This document shows positions 59,221-64,000 of a stretch of DNA of 64,000 nucleotides, in pieces. Within the stretch, counting starts at the first letter, position 1. Each line of letters opens with the position of its first letter. Both the position numbers and the translations under genes were made by a program. The notes below the pieces were generated by a model. The model was not told the origin of the DNA, did not search any database, and was given only the letters and a program-made list of their open reading frames with translations. Source of the DNA: Micromonospora aurantiaca ATCC 27029 (GTDB lineage: Bacteria > Actinomycetota > Actinomycetes > Mycobacteriales > Micromonosporaceae); assembly GCF_000145235.1 (NCBI RefSeq), contig NC_014391.1:4658001-4722000 (forward strand), read 5' to 3'.

Positions 59221-60432
59221 GTGAGGACCGCCGAGCCAGCCGCGCTGCGCTCGTCCGGCGGCGGACCCGACCGGGCCACGTTCCTGGAGCTGTTCTTCGA
59301 CCTGGTGTACGTGTTCGCGCTGACCCGGATCTCGGCGCGCGCTTTCGAGGACCTGGTGCTGGAGGGCGGGCAGACCGGCTGGTCGGCGGTGACCGGCGGC
59401 GGCAAGACGCTGCTGTTGCTGCTCGCGCTCTGGGCCGTGTGGCAGGGCACGGCGTGGACGACCAGCCGCTACGACCCGCATCACCTGTGGTTGCAGGTCA
59501 TCGTGATCACCGCGTTGATCTCGGCGATGGTGATGGGGGTGGCGATCCCGCGCGCGTTCAGCCACAGCGGCCTGATCTTCGCCACCGCGTACGTGGTGGC
59601 CCAGGTGAGCCGGCCGGCGATCCTCGTGCTGGTGCTGCACAAGCAGCAGTACCGGCGACTCAAGCTGCGCATGCTGATCACGTTCTGCGCCACGGGTGTG
59701 CTCTGGCTGGCCGGCGCGCTGCTGCCGGGCAGCGCCCGGGTGGTGCTGTGGACCACGGCGCTGCTGCTGGAGTACCTCGCCGCCCGGTTCGGCTGGCCGC
59801 TGCCGGGCCTGGGCCGCTCGACGGTATCCCGGTGGGACATCCACGGCGAGCACCTGGCCGAGCGCTACCAGCAGATCTTCCTGGTCGCGCTCGGCGAGAC
59901 GATCCTGCTCGCCGGCCTGTCGTTCACCCGCTCCTCCACCAGCCCGGGCATGGTCGTCGCGTTCGCCGTCGCGCTGGCGACCTCGGTGCTGCTGTGGCGG
60001 ATCTACGTGCAGCGGGCCGGGCAGATCCTCGGGGAGGCGGTGACCCGGGCCGCGCACCCGGCCACCATCGGGCGGTCCGCCGCCGACACCCACCTGGTCA
60101 TGGTGATCGGCGTGGTCGCCACCGCGATCGGCTACGAACTGGTCATCGAGCACCCGGCCGGGCACAACGAGCTGCCCTGGATGGCCGTCGTCCTCGGCGG
60201 GCCCGCCGTGTTCCTGGCCGGCCGGGCCCGCTTCGAGTACGAGGTGTTCGGCCGCGTCTCCCCGTCCCGGCTGGTGGGGATCGCCGCGCTGCTGCTGCCC
60301 GTACCGCTGCTGGTGCGCCTCGCGCCGCTGGTCGCGGCGATCCTCGCCGCGGTGGTCCTGACGGCGGTGGCGGTGGCCGACGCACGCCGCGCCTGGGGCC
60401 GCCCGCCGGAGGAGGCGGCGACGCCGTTCTGA
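59221..60432 (+). CDS. ltrA: LtrA-type (low temperature requirement A) membrane protein
   Basis: Encodes 403 residues from GTG 59221. The signature ELFFDLVYVFALTRIS is at about residues 22-38, and ten or so transmembrane helices follow. HLAERYQQIFLVALGETILL is the second LtrA motif. The function of the family is unknown. Divergent from the LLM/SDR operon; the 126 bases between them hold both promoters. Confidence 0.9.
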   Translation: MRTAEPAALRSSGGGPDRATFLELFFDLVYVFALTRISARAFEDLVLEGGQTGWSAVTGGGKTLLLLLALWAVWQGTAWTTSRYDPHHLWLQVIVITALISAMVMGVAIPRAFSHSGLIFATAYVVAQVSRPAILVLVLHKQQYRRLKLRMLITFCATGVLWLAGALLPGSARVVLWTTALLLEYLAARFGWPLPGLGRSTVSRWDIHGEHLAERYQQIFLVALGETILLAGLSFTRSSTSPGMVVAFAVALATSVLLWRIYVQRAGQILGEAVTRAAHPATIGRSAADTHLVMVIGVVATAIGYELVIEHPAGHNELPWMAVVLGGPAVFLAGRARFEYEVFGRVSPSRLVGIAALLLPVPLLVRLAPLVAAILAAVVLTAVAVADARRAWGRPPEEAATPF

Positions 60433-60478
60433 GCGGCGACGCCGGTGCGGCACACCGCGACCGGGCTACGATCCGCGC

Positions 60479-61318
60479 GTGACCTTCTCGCTCGTCGCCC
60501 GCTCCGCCGACGGGCACCTGTACGGGGTGGCGGTGGCCAGCCGGTTCCTCGCCGCCGGGGCGCTGGTGCCTGCGGCCGAGGCACTGGTGGGCGCGGTCGC
60601 CACCCAGGCGCACGCCAACCTCGCCTACCGGGCGCAGGCGCTCGCGCTGCTGCGTACCGGCGTCACCGCCGGCGACGCGGTGGCCGGGCTGGTCGCCGCC
60701 GATCCCGGCCGCGACGACAGGCAGCTCGCCGTGGTGGGGGCGACCGGCGACGGGGCCACCTGGACCGGGCCGCGCTGCCATCCGTGGGCCGGCGGGCAGG
60801 CCGGCGACGGCTGGGCCGCGCAGGGCAACATCCTGACCGGCCCGCAGGTGATCGACGCGCTGCGCGACGCCTGGCTGGCCCGCGACGACCTGCCGTTCCC
60901 GCAGCGCCTGCTGGCCGCACTCACCGCCGGTGACGCGGCCGGCGGCGACCGGCGCGGCCGGCAGAGCGCCGCGATGCTCGTGGTGCAGCGCCACGGCGGC
61001 TACGCCGGCACCGGCGACGAGCTGGTGGACCTGCGCGTGGACGACCACGTCGACCCGGTCGCCGAGCTGCGCCGCCTGCTCGGCATCCACCACATGCTGT
61101 TCGGCCGCCCCGACCCGGCCACGCTGCGTGACCTCACCGGCCCGCTCGCGGCCGAGGTGACCGAGCTGCTCGCCGCCACCGGCCACCCGGTCGGCCCGGC
61201 CGGCCTGGACGACGCGCTGGCGGCCTGGACCGGCCTGGAGAACCTGGAGGAACGCTTCGTGCCCGGCCGGATCGACCCGATCGTGCTGGAGCACCTGCGG
61301 CGGTGCGCCGGGCGCTGA
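60479..61318 (+). CDS. DUF1028 family protein
   Basis: Encodes 279 residues from GTG 60479. The start TFSLVARSADGHLYGVAVAS and LVGAVATQAHANLAYRAQAL match DUF1028, which has an Ntn-hydrolase fold. QGNIL and the RQSAAMLVVQ segment are also characteristic. The C-terminus has a helical extension with peptidoglycan-binding-like character in relatives. The substrate is unknown. Confidence 0.88.
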   Translation: MTFSLVARSADGHLYGVAVASRFLAAGALVPAAEALVGAVATQAHANLAYRAQALALLRTGVTAGDAVAGLVAADPGRDDRQLAVVGATGDGATWTGPRCHPWAGGQAGDGWAAQGNILTGPQVIDALRDAWLARDDLPFPQRLLAALTAGDAAGGDRRGRQSAAMLVVQRHGGYAGTGDELVDLRVDDHVDPVAELRRLLGIHHMLFGRPDPATLRDLTGPLAAEVTELLAATGHPVGPAGLDDALAAWTGLENLEERFVPGRIDPIVLEHLRRCAGR

Positions 61319-61320
61319 GG

Positions 61321-61992
61321 TCAGCCGCCGAAGGCCAGCCGGCCGATGCCGGCCCGCGTCAGCTCGGCGCGCTCGTCGCCGGTCAGCGGCAGCCGCCCGG
61401 TGGCCTTGCGCAGCACGGTGAGCGCGTCCCACCGCAGGCCCGGCGGCACCGGCACGCCGCCGGTGAGCACGCCCACCACCACGTCCGCCGCGGCCGGGGT
61501 CAGCCACGGCGGCCGGTCCAGCGCGTCGGCCAGGTCCAGGCCGTGCACCGCGACCTCCACCACGCGGGTACGCAGGAACTCCGGCAGCGCCATCGCGTCA
61601 CCGTGCCGGGTGCGCACCACCCGGCCGGGCGGCGCTGCGGCGACCGCCTCGTCGGTGGCGCGCCAGGCTCGGGCGAACTCGTCGGCCACCTCGGCCGCGC
61701 CCGGGTGCTCCCGCGCGGCCCGGCGGGCCGAGTCGATGCGGTCCCGGTCGACCGGCGGGCTGAACTTGGCCGCGCCGAAGTAGGCGGCGGCGTCGACCTC
61801 GGCGCGGGGCGGCGCGGGTTCGGCGAGCATCCCGGCCAGGCGACCGGCTCCGGTGCTCACATGCGCGATCAGGTCGCGCACCCGCCAGGGCGGGCACGGG
61901 GTGGGCCGGTCCAGCGCCGCGTCGTCCAGGTCGCGCAGCACCCGTTCCAGGCGTTCGCACTCGGCCCGGAACGCCTCCCGTACGGTCCGCAC
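61321..61992 (-). CDS. Maleylpyruvate isomerase-like mycothiol-dependent enzyme (DinB fold)
   Basis: Encodes 223 residues. CPPWRVRDLIAHVSTGAGRL supplies the first metal-binding His, and RVVEVAVHGLDLADAL the later one, typical of the mycothiol-dependent MDMPI_N domain. Convergent with DUF1028, two bases apart. The exact substrate is unknown. Confidence 0.85.
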   Translation of the reverse strand: MRTVREAFRAECERLERVLRDLDDAALDRPTPCPPWRVRDLIAHVSTGAGRLAGMLAEPAPPRAEVDAAAYFGAAKFSPPVDRDRIDSARRAAREHPGAAEVADEFARAWRATDEAVAAAPPGRVVRTRHGDAMALPEFLRTRVVEVAVHGLDLADALDRPPWLTPAAADVVVGVLTGGVPVPPGLRWDALTVLRKATGRLPLTGDERAELTRAGIGRLAFGG

Positions 61993-61995
61993 CGG

Positions 61996-62877
61996 TCAGC
62001 CCTTCCAGCGGGGCACCAGCCGGTGCACCACGACCAGCACCAGCGCCGCCACCACGGCGATCGTGCCGACGATGCCGGCCGCGCTGCCCGCGTACCCGAT
62101 GAACAGCGGACGGCGGCCGAGGCTCTCGACGGGGATGGTGGAACGGTCCACCAGCCAGGACAGCGCCACCGCGGAGGCCAGCAGGGCCACCACGCCGACG
62201 CCGCCGAGCACGGCCCCGGCCACCCGGTGCGCGTCGCCCGGCTCCACCACCGCCTGCTCCCGCTGGAAGAACAGCAGCACCAGCCCGGCGACAGCGGCCC
62301 ACGCGCCCACCACCAGGTACGCGGCGACCGCGTCGCTGGGCCGGTGCCAGCCGGCGGAGAGCGTGGCGACACCGGCGGCGGCGGCGTACCCGGCACCGAG
62401 GAACGCCCCGGCGACCCGCAGCTTGCGCGGCAGCACCAGGATCAGCGCGATCGCCACCGAGGCGGCCACTGCGGTGTGCCCGCTGGGCAGGCTGTTGCCG
62501 GCGGCGGCCCGTTCCGGGTCGATGCCGAAGTCGGGACGGACCAGGTAGTACTTGAGCAGCTGCGTGGTCACGTTCGCGCCTGCGATGAGCAGCGTCGCGG
62601 TGACGGCGAGCGCCTTGCGCCCCCGGATCAGCGCGATGAAGCCGATCACGGCGGTCGCGGCCAGCAGCGACACCACCGACATGGCGTTGAGGATCGTGTC
62701 CACCGGACCGTCGATGCGGTCCTGGCCGATCCGGTTGCCGGTGAGCGCCACCGTGTCCAGCCACTGGCCCAGTTCGGTGTGTACGGCGAAGCGCCACACC
62801 AACCCGAACGCGGCTGTCTGGATCAGGGCCAGTACGACCAACCAGACTGCCGTCCAACCCCTCGCCGTCTCCCGCAC
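61996..62877 (-). CDS. PAP2-superfamily membrane phosphatase
   Basis: Encodes 293 residues with six to eight membrane segments. The phosphatase motifs are KYYLVRPDFG, SLPSGHTA and SAGWHRPSDAVAAY, in order and spacing of type 2 phosphatidic acid phosphatases. It probably dephosphorylates a lipid phosphate such as undecaprenyl pyrophosphate. The stop lies three bases upstream of the MDMPI gene, so they are co-transcribed. Confidence 0.9.
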   Translation of the reverse strand: MRETARGWTAVWLVVLALIQTAAFGLVWRFAVHTELGQWLDTVALTGNRIGQDRIDGPVDTILNAMSVVSLLAATAVIGFIALIRGRKALAVTATLLIAGANVTTQLLKYYLVRPDFGIDPERAAAGNSLPSGHTAVAASVAIALILVLPRKLRVAGAFLGAGYAAAAGVATLSAGWHRPSDAVAAYLVVGAWAAVAGLVLLFFQREQAVVEPGDAHRVAGAVLGGVGVVALLASAVALSWLVDRSTIPVESLGRRPLFIGYAGSAAGIVGTIAVVAALVLVVVHRLVPRWKG

Positions 62878-62970
62878 CCGGACAACTTAACGGTAGGTCC
62901 GCTCCGGCGCGCGGCGGAGCGCCATCGGCGGCGGCGTACGGTGAGGCGGGCGATTTCGAGGAGGTGGCGC

Positions 62971-63660
62971 GTGACCGGCACGCCACAGCGGCAACCGGAG
63001 GACGGGCCGCGGCCGGAGTCGCTGGCCGACCTGCTCGGCGGCCGGCGCGGGGCGGTGGACGCGACGCTTCCCCCACTGGCGTTCGGGCTCGGCTGGGTGC
63101 TCGGCGGGCTGGGCGGCGGCGTGCTCGCGGCGGTGCTGACCGGCACGGCGGTGGCCGGCTGGCGGTGGCGGCGCGGCGACCGTCCCCGCTCGGTGCTGGT
63201 CGGGCTGCTCGCGGTCTGCGTGGCAGCGCTCATCGCGTTGCGCACCGGCAGGGCCGCCGACTTCTTCCTGCTCCAGATCGCCGCCAACACGGCAAGCGCG
63301 CTGGCCTGGGCGGTGAGCATCGTGGTGCGGTGGCCGCTGCTGGGTGTGGTGGTCGGCACGGCGCTGGGCCAGCGGACCCGGTGGCGGCGTGACCCGGCGC
63401 TGCTGCGGGCGTACGGCCGGGCCAGTTGGGTGTGGGCGGCCACCTACGTGCTGCGGGTCGCGGTGTTCGTCCCGCTGTGGCTGTACGGGCAGGTGGTCGC
63501 GCTCACCGTGGCGCGGGCGGCGCTGACCTGGCCGCTGATCGCGGCGGCGCTGGCGGGGAGCTGGGTGGTGATCCAGCGCTCGCTGCCGGCCGGTCATCCG
63601 GGGCTGCGGCACCCGATGGACCCGGCGGGCACTGACGGTGTGGCGGCGAGCACAGAATAA
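62971..63660 (+). CDS. DUF3159 membrane protein
   Basis: Encodes 229 residues from GTG 62971 after GAGGAGG at 62957-62963. The cytosolic start ESLADLLGGRRGAVDATLPP and five or six membrane segments match DUF3159. RAADFFLLQIAANTASAL and RWPLLGVVVG are characteristic. The function is unknown. Divergent from the PAP2 gene; a terminator follows. Confidence 0.88.
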   Translation: MTGTPQRQPEDGPRPESLADLLGGRRGAVDATLPPLAFGLGWVLGGLGGGVLAAVLTGTAVAGWRWRRGDRPRSVLVGLLAVCVAALIALRTGRAADFFLLQIAANTASALAWAVSIVVRWPLLGVVVGTALGQRTRWRRDPALLRAYGRASWVWAATYVLRVAVFVPLWLYGQVVALTVARAALTWPLIAAALAGSWVVIQRSLPAGHPGLRHPMDPAGTDGVAASTE

Positions 63661-63661
63661 T

Positions 63662-63693
63662 GGAGAGGCCGCCACGGGGGGAGCGGCCTCTCC
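63662..63693 (+). terminator. Hairpin after DUF3159 gene
   Basis: GGAGAGGCCGC (63662-63672) pairs perfectly with GCGGCCTCTCC (63683-63693), just after the stop. Bases 63694-63901 hold no gene. Confidence 0.85.
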
Positions 63694-63901
63694 GTCAATT
63701 ACGTTACTCCGTCCAGGGCCCGGATGTGATCCCGTGGACCGCTGAATTTTCCGTGCCTTTTCGCGCCATGGGTCGTCACCGGGCGGAGTGGTGGGCCGGC
63801 CGGTCCGCTGCGTCGGCCGGACGGCCGGCCCACCCGGCCTGACCGTGGGCGTCAGGCCGTTCGCCGACCCGGCCGCTCCGTTCCCCCATCGGCCGGGTCG
63901 G

Positions 63902-63941
63902 CCTCCTCCGCAGGCGGGCTCTCACCCGCCTGCGGAGGAGG
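63902..63941 (-). terminator. 17-bp perfect hairpin ending the right-edge gene
   Basis: CCTCCTCCGCAGGCGGG (63902-63918) pairs perfectly with 63925-63941 around CTCTCA. It lies seven bases beyond the stop of the minus-strand gene at the window edge. Confidence 0.85.
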
Positions 63942-63948
63942 GGTCACC

Positions 63949-64000
63949 TCACCCCTGCGGGAAGTAGGTGCCGTAGTCGGCGTACGCCATGGCGATGTCC
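63949..64000 (-). CDS. C-terminal end of a gene cut by the window edge
   Basis: Reading inwards from the right edge, the minus strand ends DIAMAYADYGTYFPQG then TGA at 63949-63951, followed by the strong hairpin. Too short to identify. Confidence 0.5.
   Translation of the reverse strand, partial: DIAMAYADYGTYFPQG

Overview
The window is high-GC actinobacterial DNA. Gene content (an F420-type LLM oxidoreductase, a mycothiol-type DinB enzyme, DUF3159, a MoxR/DUF58/transglutaminase operon, many GTG starts, rare TTA codons) points to Micromonosporaceae, most likely Micromonospora. That assignment is an inference from content, not from an alignment.

Layout. (1) 1-15273: a class I lanthipeptide cluster of the FxLD type. 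A 44-residue precursor is followed by a full-length LanB dehydratase, a LanC cyclase, and a SpaB_C domain fused to a PIMT-like O-methyltransferase. Further on come a helical-repeat protein, a second PIMT-like methyltransferase, a P-loop kinase, an MFS exporter, a DEDD exonuclease, a third PIMT-like methyltransferase and a small CxxC protein. An XRE-type regulator and a RibD-like deaminase are read divergently. The likely chemistry is dehydration by LanB, ring closure by LanC, then methylation of a core Asp that collapses through a succinimide to isoaspartate. (2) 15484-20758: a secreted protein, then decayed and phage/ICE-like genes, including a Mom-like DNA-modification enzyme. (3) 20788-34559: a putative 13.8 kb composite transposon bounded by two 1034-bp IS5-type copies in direct orientation. 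It carries a plasmid/ICE-like module (HTH protein, DUF932, ParB-like). It also carries a PP-loop gene that is itself split by a 3.8 kb insertion bringing ccdA, a padR regulator and membrane-protein genes. (4) 34764-45464: another IS5-type element with a -1 frameshift signal, an ECF sigma factor group, a PLD-like protein, a nuclease-STAND ATPase resembling antiviral sensors, and a tyrosine integrase broken by an IS256-type element. (5) 45672-45758: tRNA-Leu(GAG), the probable attachment site. (6) 45917-64000: chromosomal core with a proline-rich TPR/FN3 membrane protein, a large FN3 protein, the MoxR-DUF58-TgpA operon, SDR and LLM oxidoreductases, LtrA, DUF1028, a DinB/MDMPI protein, PAP2 phosphatase and DUF3159.

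Reading: everything left of the tRNA up to at least 16 kb looks like a tRNA-Leu-integrated island, heavily rearranged by insertion sequences and probably locked in place because its integrase is broken. Whether the lanthipeptide cluster belongs to the same island cannot be decided here, because no second attachment site was found in the window.
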